From NCBI GenBank assembly GCA_902610175.1, contig CACLUR010000005.1:1-64000 (forward strand): a DNA stretch of 64,000 bases, given 5' to 3'. Under the pieces are notes generated by a model that had not been told where the DNA came from, did not search any database, and saw only the letters and a list, made by a program, of their open reading frames with translations. This document shows positions 45,244 through 53,504 of the stretch, piece by piece (positions within the stretch are counted from its first letter, which is position 1; every line of letters begins with the position of its first letter). Source of the DNA: an uncultured Alphaproteobacteria bacterium (GTDB taxonomy: Bacteria > Pseudomonadota > Alphaproteobacteria > HIMB59). Position numbers and translations under genes: made by a program.

Positions 45244-46192
45244 TTGCGTAGGACTTTAAGAAAAGTATTGTAACTAGTATACTTGCTAATATCTCGAATA
45301 CTTGTTTGTAAGAGCTGAAAGAATTATTAAAGATTAAAAAGGCATACATAAGCATAGAAAAACCAATCAAAATTGGAATTTTAAAGCTTTGTTTTGTACT
45401 TAAATAATTTACGCTGAAAAAATTTAAAAAAATATAGCTTAATATTAAAAATAAAAAGATTAGAAAGTTTAGTAATTTTAAATCTAGTCGAATATCATTA
45501 TTTAAAGAGATATCTTTTACTAGAGTGCTTTGTAGCATCAAATCAGCTAGATTAATTTTGATTTTTTTTTTCGTTTCATGATCCTTAATTATATTAGTGT
45601 TATATTGTGTGTAACTATTTAAAATGACAGTATTTTTTGAATATGTTATTTCAGCACTATAATCTGCGCTATTAATTTCTCTGTTATCAATATTATAAGA
45701 GCGGTATTCAGTATTTTCTAAATTATTTAAGTCAAGATTTTTGAAAATAGTATAAGTTTTTTTATTTCCAACTTTATTAATAAGTATTTTTGCTTTTGAA
45801 ACATTATTAGATTGTAATAAATTTAATTTATTATCCTCTAAAAAAAGAGCCATATTTTTTTTATTAATTTCAAAAATACTAAAAATCAACACAATTGGAA
45901 TAATGACAATCATTAATTTCTTAATATTAAGATAACTTTTAATGATAATGATTTCATTTCTTGATTTTAAAAAAGTTGAAAATAAAATTATTGATAATAG
46001 AAATACAAATAAAGGAACATATGTCAAAATTTGAAAAGAATTTAGGACACTTAATTTTAATATAGTAAAGAATACGTAATCCTCTCCTAAATTACTTATG
46101 AGTGAGAATATGAAAAATACTATAAAACTTGAAAATAAGCATATCGCAAAAGAAAGAGCATATTTTAAATAAAGAAGACTAATTATTTTCAT
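45236..46192 (-). CDS. lptG: LPS export permease LptG
   Basis: YjgP/YjgQ-family permease subunit of the LptB2FG transporter. The 318 residues have three N-terminal hydrophobic segments (SFAICLFSSFIVFFIFS; SFQILTYVPLFVFLLSIILFS; LMIVIIPIVLIFS), a periplasmic beta-rich domain, and three C-terminal segments. The FLKSRNEIIIIKSY region is the coupling helix seen in this family. It follows the paralogous gene with a 14-bp overlap and precedes lptD. Assignment as LptG rather than LptF is by order. Confidence 0.87.
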   Translation of the reverse strand: MKIISLLYLKYALSFAICLFSSFIVFFIFSLISNLGEDYVFFTILKLSVLNSFQILTYVPLFVFLLSIILFSTFLKSRNEIIIIKSYLNIKKLMIVIIPIVLIFSIFEINKKNMALFLEDNKLNLLQSNNVSKAKILINKVGNKKTYTIFKNLDLNNLENTEYRSYNIDNREINSADYSAEITYSKNTVILNSYTQYNTNIIKDHETKKKIKINLADLMLQSTLVKDISLNNDIRLDLKLLNFLIFLFLILSYIFLNFFSVNYLSTKQSFKIPILIGFSMLMYAFLIFNNSFSSYKQVFEILASILVTILFLKSYANE

Positions 46193-47216
46193 TCAACTTA
46201 AACACAAAGTAGCTAAAACAGAATAATACAAATATATTTATAGAATAATAATAATATAAGTTCATGTGATTATTGTTATTTAAAAGAAATACTAAGTAAG
46301 AATTTATAACCTGCATCACTAGTACACAAAGAAACAATATTAAATAATATTTTAATATGCTTTTTTTTGGTATATAGAAAAAAAATATCTTATATGAGAT
46401 TAGTATTACTAATAAGGTAAGAATGCATTGATAAATTCGATTATGTCCATGATAATAAAGTTCCTTGTCTTCAATATTTAATAATTCTAACGTATTAAAA
46501 TGTTCTTTATCCATCATTAATATTTCCATTTCTTCATTTTCAATACTGTAAATAAACTTATTAAAAGTTGTCTTACTTTTTTCCACTGCATTTAATATTA
46601 CTCTTTCACCATCATTAAAAATTAAATTATAATTTTTTTTATCAATTTCAATTTCAGCATTTTTTGCAATTATAAATTGTCCATCTCCGTAAATAATTGC
46701 TTCAACATTGTTAAATTTATTATTTTTTAATTCCTCAAAGAAAATACTTACCTCTTCTTCAATATGAAACTCATTAACAGACGGTACGCCTAATTTTAGA
46801 TTATTTCTAATTTCTAACTCTTTCACCTTATATTTATGATATAGATTAACTGAGAAGTATTCGTTATTTAATATGTAAATCAGCATTATTACTGCCGACA
46901 ATAAAATAGATAATGAAAAAGTATTTTTTGAAGATACGTATTGTTTCAATATGAGTATCTCGTTACTACTGTTAAATTTATAATTTAAAAAAAAACTAGC
47001 CATAATTAATAAGAATGGCATCAAAGGACTAATAAAACTAGGCAAGACTAAAATAGTTGTGTTTATAACTTCAAATATCTGTGTTGTGATGGAATGTTGT
47101 AACTCCAAAATTCTTAATATCTGTGAAAACCAAATCAATCCGATAAAGATTATTACATTTATTGAAATATATTTGAAATAATTGAAAATTATGTATGATC
47201 TAGTCCCACCAAGCAT
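46179..47216 (-). CDS. lptF: LPS export permease LptF
   Basis: Paralogue of LptG, 345 residues, same topology: three TM helices, a jellyroll-type periplasmic domain (about 130-260), three TM helices. SSNEILILKQY matches the coupling-helix segment and FISPLMPFLLIMASFF the second TM. First gene of the run. Its ATG (complement of 47214-47216) overlaps the divergent pepA ATG (47215-47217) by two bases. A promoter-like TTGATT-17-TAAATT lies within pepA, eight bases upstream. Confidence 0.87.
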   Translation of the reverse strand: MLGGTRSYIIFNYFKYISINVIIFIGLIWFSQILRILELQHSITTQIFEVINTTILVLPSFISPLMPFLLIMASFFLNYKFNSSNEILILKQYVSSKNTFSLSILLSAVIMLIYILNNEYFSVNLYHKYKVKELEIRNNLKLGVPSVNEFHIEEEVSIFFEELKNNKFNNVEAIIYGDGQFIIAKNAEIEIDKKNYNLIFNDGERVILNAVEKSKTTFNKFIYSIENEEMEILMMDKEHFNTLELLNIEDKELYYHGHNRIYQCILTLLVILISYKIFFFYIPKKSILKYYLILFLCVLVMQVINSYLVFLLNNNNHMNLYYYYSINIFVLFCFSYFVFKLNENN

Positions 47217-48594
47217 GAAAGCACAATTTAACTTAATAAATTTACCTAATCAAAGTATTAAATTATCAGCAAGTCTTTTTGATAAAGGTTCTAATAAGAA
47301 AAACCTTTCTAGTTATACTTATGACAAAATAGTCTTATTTAAATACTCTATAAATCTTAAAAATTCGCAAATTAATCTAGATATTTATAATGAAAGCTCT
47401 AAAAAAAATCATTTTACAAAAATGGTTTTAGGATCATTTCTTTATCAAACAGCTATAAAATATTCAGTATCAGAAATAAATATTGATACAAAAAACAAAT
47501 CAGCTTTAGACTATTTGGTATTTGGTTTTTTGCAAAAAGATTTTATTTATTCAGTATACAAAAATAATTCAAAAAAAAATTTATATAAAACTAGTTATAA
47601 ACTCTCAAAAAAATACTTAAGTTTGTTAAATTCAATTAATTTTCTTAAAGAATTAGTCACTGAGCCTAGTAATATTATTTACCCAATTTCATTTGTCAAA
47701 AGAACTTTAAAACAATTAGATAAAAAAAATTTAAATATAAAAATACTTGATAAAGAAAAAATTAAAAAAATTGGTTTAAATTGTTTACTAGCAGTAAGTC
47801 AGGGTAGTAACAGAGAGCCAAGGGTAATGGAAATTTCAAAAAAAAATTCAGAGAAAAATGTTGATATTTTATTTGTTGGAAAAGGTGTTTGTTTCGATAG
47901 CGGAGGTATTTCAATTAAACCTAGTGGTGGCATGGAGGATATGAAATGGGATATGGCAGGCTCAGCTGTCGCTGTCTCAATAATTAAATATCTTAGTGAA
48001 ATTAAAACTAACTTTTCTTATGCAGGTATTGTCGGATTAGTTGAAAATATGCCAAGTGGCACTGCTTATAAACCTGGAGATATTATAAAATCATATAAAG
48101 GTATCAATGTTGAAGTTCTTAATACAGATGCAGAAGGCAGACTTGTATTAGCAGATGTAATTACATATGGATGTGAAAAATATAAACCGAAGATAGTAAT
48201 TGATTTTGCTACCTTAACTGGCGCGATCATGGTTGCACTAGGTCAACATTACGCAGGTTTATTTTGTAACGACGATAAACTAGCAGATACACTTTATCAA
48301 TCTGGTTTAGATACAAATGAAAAAGTTTGGAGAATGCCTCTTCATGACGATTTCGATAAAGAACTTAACTCACCATTTGTTGATTTGAAAAATATTGGTG
48401 CAGGAAGATATGGTGGCTCAGTAACCGCGGCGCAATTCTTACAAAGGTTTGTTCCTAAGGATACAAAATGGGCTCATCTTGATATAGCTGGTACCACATG
48501 GAAAAATGCTGGAGATATTATGAACAATAAAGGTTCCACCGGTTTCGGCTTGACATTGATTGCAGATTTTATAAGTAAGTATTTCAAAAATTAG
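47215..48594 (+). CDS. pepA: Leucyl aminopeptidase (M17)
   Basis: Cytosolic dizinc/dimanganese aminopeptidase. The start is taken at 47215 ([12 protein letters not shown]), which fits family N-termini; earlier ATGs at 47182 and 47191 lie inside lptF. The 459 residues contain [19 protein letters not shown] (from about 222) with the metal-binding Lys and Asp, and [12 protein letters not shown] from 303 with Asp305, Glu307 and Arg309. Its promoter must lie in the lptF coding sequence. In related genomes holC often follows; here ndk follows after eight bases. Confidence 0.95.
   Translation: MKAQFNLINLPNQSIKLSASLFDKGSNKKNLSSYTYDKIVLFKYSINLKNSQINLDIYNESSKKNHFTKMVLGSFLYQTAIKYSVSEINIDTKNKSALDYLVFGFLQKDFIYSVYKNNSKKNLYKTSYKLSKKYLSLLNSINFLKELVTEPSNIIYPISFVKRTLKQLDKKNLNIKILDKEKIKKIGLNCLLAVSQGSNREPRVMEISKKNSEKNVDILFVGKGVCFDSGGISIKPSGGMEDMKWDMAGSAVAVSIIKYLSEIKTNFSYAGIVGLVENMPSGTAYKPGDIIKSYKGINVEVLNTDAEGRLVLADVITYGCEKYKPKIVIDFATLTGAIMVALGQHYAGLFCNDDKLADTLYQSGLDTNEKVWRMPLHDDFDKELNSPFVDLKNIGAGRYGGSVTAAQFLQRFVPKDTKWAHLDIAGTTWKNAGDIMNNKGSTGFGLTLIADFISKYFKN
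47225..47253 (-). promoter_or_regulatory. Candidate promoter of the lptF operon, inside pepA
   Basis: On the minus strand: -35 TTGATT (47248-47253), spacer 17, -10 TAAATT (47225-47230), eight bases before the lptF ATG. It lies wholly in the first codons of pepA, as it must, because the two start codons overlap. The message would be almost leaderless. Confidence 0.4.
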
Positions 48595-48597
48595 GAG
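48593..48597 (+). promoter_or_regulatory. Shine-Dalgarno of ndk
   Basis: AGGAG five bases before the ndk ATG, overlapping the pepA stop codon. One of the few clear ribosome sites in the window. Confidence 0.75.
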
Positions 48598-48602
48598 CAG
48601 AT

Positions 48603-49016
48603 ATGCAAAAAACATTTTCGATAATCAAACCAGATGCTGTAAAAAGAAATTTAATTGGTCATATCAATCAAATGATTGAAAGTGCTGATTTGAAAATTTT
48701 AGCTTCAAAAAAAATATATTTGACCAAAAATCAAGCACAAATTTTTTATGAAGTACATAAAGAAAGACCTTTTTTTAGTAGTTTAGTTGAGTACATGACA
48801 TCTGGCCCTGTACAAGTACAAGTTTTAGAGGGAGAAGACGCTGTAATAAAATATCGTAAAATTATGGGTGCTACTAACCCAGATGAAGCTGAAGAAGGAA
48901 CTATAAGAAAACAATACGCCGAGTCTATTGAAGCAAACTCAGTTCATGGAAGTGACTCTGAGGAAAATGCAAAAATTGAAATCAGTTTCTTTTTTTCAGG
49001 ATCCGAACTAATTTAG
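48603..49016 (+). CDS. ndk: Nucleoside diphosphate kinase
   Basis: Equalises nucleoside triphosphate pools through a phosphohistidine. The 137 residues begin with [18 protein letters not shown]. The active-site His115 is in [12 protein letters not shown], the invariant signature. Length is typical. It is preceded by a clear ribosome site and ends with a 9-bp overlap with convergent purN. Confidence 0.98.
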   Translation: MQKTFSIIKPDAVKRNLIGHINQMIESADLKILASKKIYLTKNQAQIFYEVHKERPFFSSLVEYMTSGPVQVQVLEGEDAVIKYRKIMGATNPDEAEEGTIRKQYAESIEANSVHGSDSEENAKIEISFFFSGSELI

Positions 49017-49553
49017 TAAATAATTAACAAGTTGTTTGTATACATATTGATGCTCTAAACTCTTATGTTTTTTCGTAAGCTCTAACTCATTTTTTGTGTT
49101 AATTTTTTTGGTTTTATTTGAGATTATTTTACCACAGTCTAATTCTGTTGAAACCTTATGAATGGTAAAACCATAGTATTTTTCATTATTTATTAACATT
49201 CTTTTTTGTGTCATAAGTCCTTTATAATTAGGAAGGATGGAGGGATGTAAATTTACAACATCAAAGTTATTTATAATTCTATTTTCAATAACTTTCATAT
49301 AACCAACTGAAAAAATAATATCTGTATTATTGAAATTTTTTTTTTGTAATGTTCTTTGGTATTCTTTAACTAAAACATCTTTATAAAACTTACCCACATA
49401 AGATTTAATTTTTGTTGAGATATTATTATTACTGATAATAGTTATGACTTTAAAATCTTTATTTTTATGATTTTTTTTTAATATTTTTAGAAGATTAGAA
49501 CCACTCCCTGATATTAAAAAGGATACTTTTTTATGATTATTTAATTTCACCAA
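49008..49553 (-). CDS. purN: Phosphoribosylglycinamide formyltransferase
   Basis: Formyltetrahydrofolate-dependent third step of purine synthesis. The 181-residue enzyme has SGSGSN (15-20) for phosphate binding, the catalytic set Asn101, His103 and Asp139 (VNLHPSILP and ELDCGKI). A lysine/glutamine-rich C-terminal helix follows. It follows purM with a 17-bp overlap. Sequence is divergent and short relative to E. coli, but all catalytic residues are there. Confidence 0.93.
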   Translation of the reverse strand: MVKLNNHKKVSFLISGSGSNLLKILKKNHKNKDFKVITIISNNNISTKIKSYVGKFYKDVLVKEYQRTLQKKNFNNTDIIFSVGYMKVIENRIINNFDVVNLHPSILPNYKGLMTQKRMLINNEKYYGFTIHKVSTELDCGKIISNKTKKINTKNELELTKKHKSLEHQYVYKQLVNYLLN

Positions 49554-50487
49554 CTAGACTAAACAAGTTTCTTTTAATAAATCTCATATAATGCTTTTTA
49601 TTAATTACAAATATCATACCTATTCCACAATTAAATATTTCCATTAATTCGAGGTTAGAAATGTTTATGTTATCTTTAATAAAATCGTACTCTTTAGGTA
49701 GCTTAATTATATTTAAATCAAATTTTGTACCCTTAGGTACACTGCGTTTGAAATTTGAATAAACACCACCTCCAGTAATATGGGAGAGTGTTTTTATATA
49801 CTTTAAATCATAATAATTAATATACCTATGGTAAAGACGTGTAGGTCTCATTATAAGTTTAGAAAGCTTTTGTTTATTAAATTTTGCCCTTTTAATATTA
49901 ATTTTATTTTTACTAATAATTTTTCTAATAAGAGAAAATCCATTTGAGTGAAATCCATTTGATTTTATTCCAAATATAAGATCCCCTCTTTTTACATTTA
50001 AAGTTTTATATCTCTCTTTTATTCCTACTAAAAAACCAGCGATATCAAAATGATTACCCTTATATAAAGATGGCATTTCAGCAGTTTCACCACCAACAAG
50101 TGAGCAATTAATTTTTTTGCAAGCACCTGTGATACTTCTCAATATTTCAGTATATTGTTTTGACTTGACTGAACTGCAGGCAAAGTAGTCTAAAAAAAAT
50201 AGTGGTTTTGCCTTGTTGCAAAGCAAATCATTTGAGCACATTGCAACCAAATCTTGTCCAATTCCTTTGTAATCATTGAGCTCAGCAGCCAATATAGCCT
50301 TAGTTCCAACTCCATCCGTAGCGGCACAAAGCGTAACATCCTTATTAACTCTATATTCTGCACTAAAACCTAATTTATTTCCTAAAACTTTATCATTGTG
50401 AGAGCTTTTGATAAATTTTAGTGCCTGACTAATAAGTTTGTCAGTTTTTATTACATCAACACCCGATTTTTTGTATAGTTTGCTCAA
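49537..50487 (-). CDS. purM: Phosphoribosylformylglycinamidine cyclo-ligase
   Basis: ATP-dependent ring closure giving aminoimidazole ribotide. It begins with TTG at 50487 (SKLYKKSGVDV, the family start). The 316 residues include ATDGVGTKAILA, VAMCSNDLLCNKAKPLFFLDY in pieces, VGGETAEMP, KSNGFHSNGFSL and HITGGGVYSN. The start shares a base with the ATG of the divergent gene at 50487. A TATAAA (50495-50500, minus strand) stands seven bases ahead of the TTG. Confidence 0.95.
   Translation of the reverse strand: MSKLYKKSGVDVIKTDKLISQALKFIKSSHNDKVLGNKLGFSAEYRVNKDVTLCAATDGVGTKAILAAELNDYKGIGQDLVAMCSNDLLCNKAKPLFFLDYFACSSVKSKQYTEILRSITGACKKINCSLVGGETAEMPSLYKGNHFDIAGFLVGIKERYKTLNVKRGDLIFGIKSNGFHSNGFSLIRKIISKNKINIKRAKFNKQKLSKLIMRPTRLYHRYINYYDLKYIKTLSHITGGGVYSNFKRSVPKGTKFDLNIIKLPKEYDFIKDNINISNLELMEIFNCGIGMIFVINKKHYMRFIKRNLFSLVGEIK
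50474..50479 (+). promoter_or_regulatory. Candidate -10 element for the 50487-53504 run
   Basis: TATAGT ending seven bases before the ATG at 50487, inside the first codons of divergent purM. No good -35 is visible. It would give a leaderless message. Confidence 0.3.
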
Positions 50488-51122
50488 TGAAATATTTATA
50501 TCTAATTAGTATATTCCTTGCATATAATTTAAAAAACTTATCAGCTTATCAAGAAATTACTATTCAAAAAGACAGCAATCTTCAAAATTATCAAGAATTA
50601 CTTTTCAGAATAAATAATTCAATTACTGAGGAAGACATTATACCTTCAATTGAAAAAAATATTTATAATATTAATTTTAGTAATACTCAAATATCTCTTA
50701 ATATTGATATAGATAATTTATCTAAAGATTTATATGCAAAAAATATCAATCATAATTTATTTTTTTTAAATTGTTCATTACAAGAAAAGTTTTTTAAATT
50801 CAATAATAAATATGAAAATTGTCCAAATTTTATTATTCAAAACTTTGAAAAAGATTCTTACATATACTTAAATTTTAATAAAAATTATTTTCGATTACAC
50901 AAGTTCTCAAAAAATATAAATTTAAAATCATTATGGTTTAAACTTTTGGATAAAAATAAAAGCTCTTATCAATTATCTATCGATCCATCAAATTATAAAA
51001 AATTAAAATACTTTACTGGTTTAGAGCCTAAGATATTATCTTATGAACAAAACAAATTACTATTAGATTTCGAAAATATCTATGATGATAAACAGATTAA
51101 TTTTTTGGTAAACTTTTTTTAG
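50487..51122 (+). CDS. Exported protein at the DUF2066 position
   Basis: A 211-residue protein with an N-terminal signal peptide (LYLISIFLAYNLKNLSA) and no further membrane helix, so probably periplasmic. I see no certain family motif. In gamma- and alphaproteobacteria a DUF2066 protein commonly lies between purM and hda, which is exactly the place of this gene. Strand-rich segments (ISLNIDIDNL, YIYLNFNKNYF) would fit. It may be a diverged DUF2066 member of unknown function. It ends one base into the hda start. Confidence 0.5.
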   Translation: MKYLYLISIFLAYNLKNLSAYQEITIQKDSNLQNYQELLFRINNSITEEDIIPSIEKNIYNINFSNTQISLNIDIDNLSKDLYAKNINHNLFFLNCSLQEKFFKFNNKYENCPNFIIQNFEKDSYIYLNFNKNYFRLHKFSKNINLKSLWFKLLDKNKSSYQLSIDPSNYKKLKYFTGLEPKILSYEQNKLLLDFENIYDDKQINFLVNFF

Positions 51123-51742
51123 TGCAAACATTTTTAAATTTAGACAGCTCTGATGAGGAAATTATACTTTCTTCAGAAAATGACTTAGTAATTCAATCGC
51201 TTAAGAAAAGAGTAAAATACCTTATTATTTATGGACCTAGAAAATCTGGTAAAACCTCGATTGCAAATAATTTTTCTAAGGTTTTTGAAACTAATTTGAT
51301 AAATAAATTACCTAAAGATTTACATATAAAGAAAGAAACTTATTTAGACTTAAATAGTTTACCTGCAAAAGATGAGAATTTTTTTCACTTTTTACAGCAC
51401 TTTATATCAAATAATATTCCATTAACTATATTTACCTCTGACAGTTCTATTGAAAATCTATATGACAAAATTTATTTACCAGATATTGAGTCAAGGTTAA
51501 GACAATTTAATTTATGCAATATACAAAACCCCAATAAAGACCTTCTTTTAAAATTAATAAAAAAATATTTGTTTTTAAAGTCTATTACTGTTCCAGAACA
51601 GATCATTATTGAAGTAATGAATCATATTGAAAGAACATATCTAGCAGCATTTGACGCAGCAAAAACTATTAATCATTTGCTTTATGAGAATAACCATAAT
51701 ATTAATTTGTCACTTATTAGAAAGTATTATGAACAGTTATAG
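51122..51742 (+). CDS. hda: DnaA-related regulatory protein Hda
   Basis: AAA+ protein that, with the beta clamp, promotes hydrolysis of DnaA-ATP and limits re-initiation. GTG start. The 206 residues open with QTFLNL (2-7), matching the clamp-binding pattern QxxLxL seen in Hda. P-loop GPRKSGKT follows at 38-45, then a relaxed Walker B (TYLDLN), and DIESRLRQF with sensor-type Arg. It lacks a DNA-binding domain, unlike DnaA. It overlaps aspS by 14 bp. Context with purM and the DUF2066-position gene is conserved. Confidence 0.82.
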   Translation: MQTFLNLDSSDEEIILSSENDLVIQSLKKRVKYLIIYGPRKSGKTSIANNFSKVFETNLINKLPKDLHIKKETYLDLNSLPAKDENFFHFLQHFISNNIPLTIFTSDSSIENLYDKIYLPDIESRLRQFNLCNIQNPNKDLLLKLIKKYLFLKSITVPEQIIIEVMNHIERTYLAAFDAAKTINHLLYENNHNINLSLIRKYYEQL

Positions 51743-53504
51743 AGATTATTATTTAAAAGATATTGATAATAAACTAGTAGATAAAAAAATTACGGTCTCT
51801 GGATGGGTTAATAGATCAAGAGATCATGGAAATTTATTATTTATAGATTTAAGAGACTCAACCTCTCTTTTACAATGTGTTGTAGATAATACATCTGTTA
51901 ATTTTTCTGAATTGTCTAAAATAAAAAACGAGGATGTAATTAAAATTTCTGGTCTAATAACCAAAAGAAGTGAGGAAACTATTAATGCAAATTTAGATTC
52001 AGGCGAAGTTGAATTAAAAATAGAAAGTTTCGAAATATTAAGCCGATGCTCTAAAACTCTCCCACTTGAGGTAAATTCTGATAGTGATTATGGTGAAGAA
52101 GTAAGGTTAAAATATAGATATTTAGACCTTAGAAGATCCAAAATGCAACGTAACATTAAGCTAAGAAATCAAATTATAAATTATGTAAGAGATTTTATGA
52201 ATAAAGAGGGTTTCATGGAATTAGCAACTCCAATTCTAACAGCTCCTTCTCCAGAAGGTGCTAGAGATTACCTGGTACCTTCCAGATTACATAAAGGATC
52301 CTTTTATGCTTTGCCTCAAGCACCTCAGCAATTTAAGCAACTTTATATGGCTTCTGGTTTTGATAAATATTTTCAAATAGCTCCATGTTTCAGAGATGAA
52401 GATAGTAGGGCTGATAGATCCCCTGGTGAATTTTATCAAATTGATATGGAAATGAGTTTTGCCACACAAGAGGATGTTTTAGATGTTATCAGTCGTTTAC
52501 TATTTAATACTTTTGATAGATTTAAACTTAAAGATAAATTAATAAATAAACTTCCATTCCCAACTTTTACTTTCAAAGATAGTTTAGAATATTTTGGATG
52601 CGATAAACCAGATTTAAGAAATCCTCTGAGATTAGCTAATGTAACAAATTATTTTGAGGGCTCAGGTCTTCAAATTTTTGAAAATTTAATTAAAAAGGGC
52701 GCTATTGTTAATTGTATTCAAGCTCTCAATTCTGAGGGTAAGCCAAGAAGTTTTTATGATAACCTTAATAAATGGGCTCAAGAACAAGGAAAAAAGGGTC
52801 TTGGATATATTAACTTTGAAAATTCACTACCAAAAGGCCCATTAGCTAAAAATTTTAATCAAGAAAAGTTAAACCAAATGATTAAAGATAATAATTTTAA
52901 TTTAAATGATGGATTACTTTTTGTGTGTGATTTACCAGATGAGTCATATGAGTTCTCATCAAAGGTTATTTCAAAAGTAGGAGAGGATTTAAATTTAATT
53001 GATAAAAATAAATATGAATTTTGCTGGATTGTTGACTACCCTATGTATGAAAAAGATGTTTTAACTGGCAAGATTGACTTTAGTCACAATCCTTTTTCTA
53101 TGCCTCAAGGAGGAATGGAAGCATTGACGAAAGATGACCCCTTGAGTGTTTTAGCGTATCAATATGACATCGTATGTAATGGAATAGAATTGTCATCTGG
53201 AGCCATAAGAAACCATAGACCAGATATCATGAAAAAAGCTTTTGAAATTGCTGGATATGGCGAAAGTGAGATTAAATCAAAATTTAGTGCTTTGTTTGAT
53301 GCTTTTCATTATGGAGTTCCCCCTCACGGAGGATGTGCACCGGGTCTAGACAGAATAATTATGTTACTTAGTGAAAATGAAAATATCAGAGAAGTAATTG
53401 CTTTCCCTTTTAACCAGAGAGCTCAAGACTTAATGATGAACGCTCCAGTTAAAATAGAGGATAAACAATTAAAAGAGTTGAATTTAAAAAAAGTTAGCGA
53501 TTAG
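51729..53504 (+). CDS. aspS: Aspartyl-tRNA synthetase
   Basis: Charges tRNA-Asp, and probably also tRNA-Asn, since gatCAB is encoded downstream. The start is set at 51729 (MNSYRDYYLKDID); the open frame upstream is shadow sequence within hda. The 591 residues have the OB-fold anticodon domain (VSGWVNRSRDHG), class II motif 2 (CFRDEDSRADRSPGEFYQ in pieces), the bacterial GAD insertion, and motif 3 (PPHGGCAPGLDRIIML). The 3' end overlaps convergent topA by 11 bp. Confidence 0.96.
   Translation: MNSYRDYYLKDIDNKLVDKKITVSGWVNRSRDHGNLLFIDLRDSTSLLQCVVDNTSVNFSELSKIKNEDVIKISGLITKRSEETINANLDSGEVELKIESFEILSRCSKTLPLEVNSDSDYGEEVRLKYRYLDLRRSKMQRNIKLRNQIINYVRDFMNKEGFMELATPILTAPSPEGARDYLVPSRLHKGSFYALPQAPQQFKQLYMASGFDKYFQIAPCFRDEDSRADRSPGEFYQIDMEMSFATQEDVLDVISRLLFNTFDRFKLKDKLINKLPFPTFTFKDSLEYFGCDKPDLRNPLRLANVTNYFEGSGLQIFENLIKKGAIVNCIQALNSEGKPRSFYDNLNKWAQEQGKKGLGYINFENSLPKGPLAKNFNQEKLNQMIKDNNFNLNDGLLFVCDLPDESYEFSSKVISKVGEDLNLIDKNKYEFCWIVDYPMYEKDVLTGKIDFSHNPFSMPQGGMEALTKDDPLSVLAYQYDIVCNGIELSSGAIRNHRPDIMKKAFEIAGYGESEIKSKFSALFDAFHYGVPPHGGCAPGLDRIIMLLSENENIREVIAFPFNQRAQDLMMNAPVKIEDKQLKELNLKKVSD

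Noticed and set aside
51651-51728. 26-codon N-terminal extension of aspS
   Set aside because: It overlaps hda in another frame and does not resemble the family; MNSYRDYY at 51729 does.
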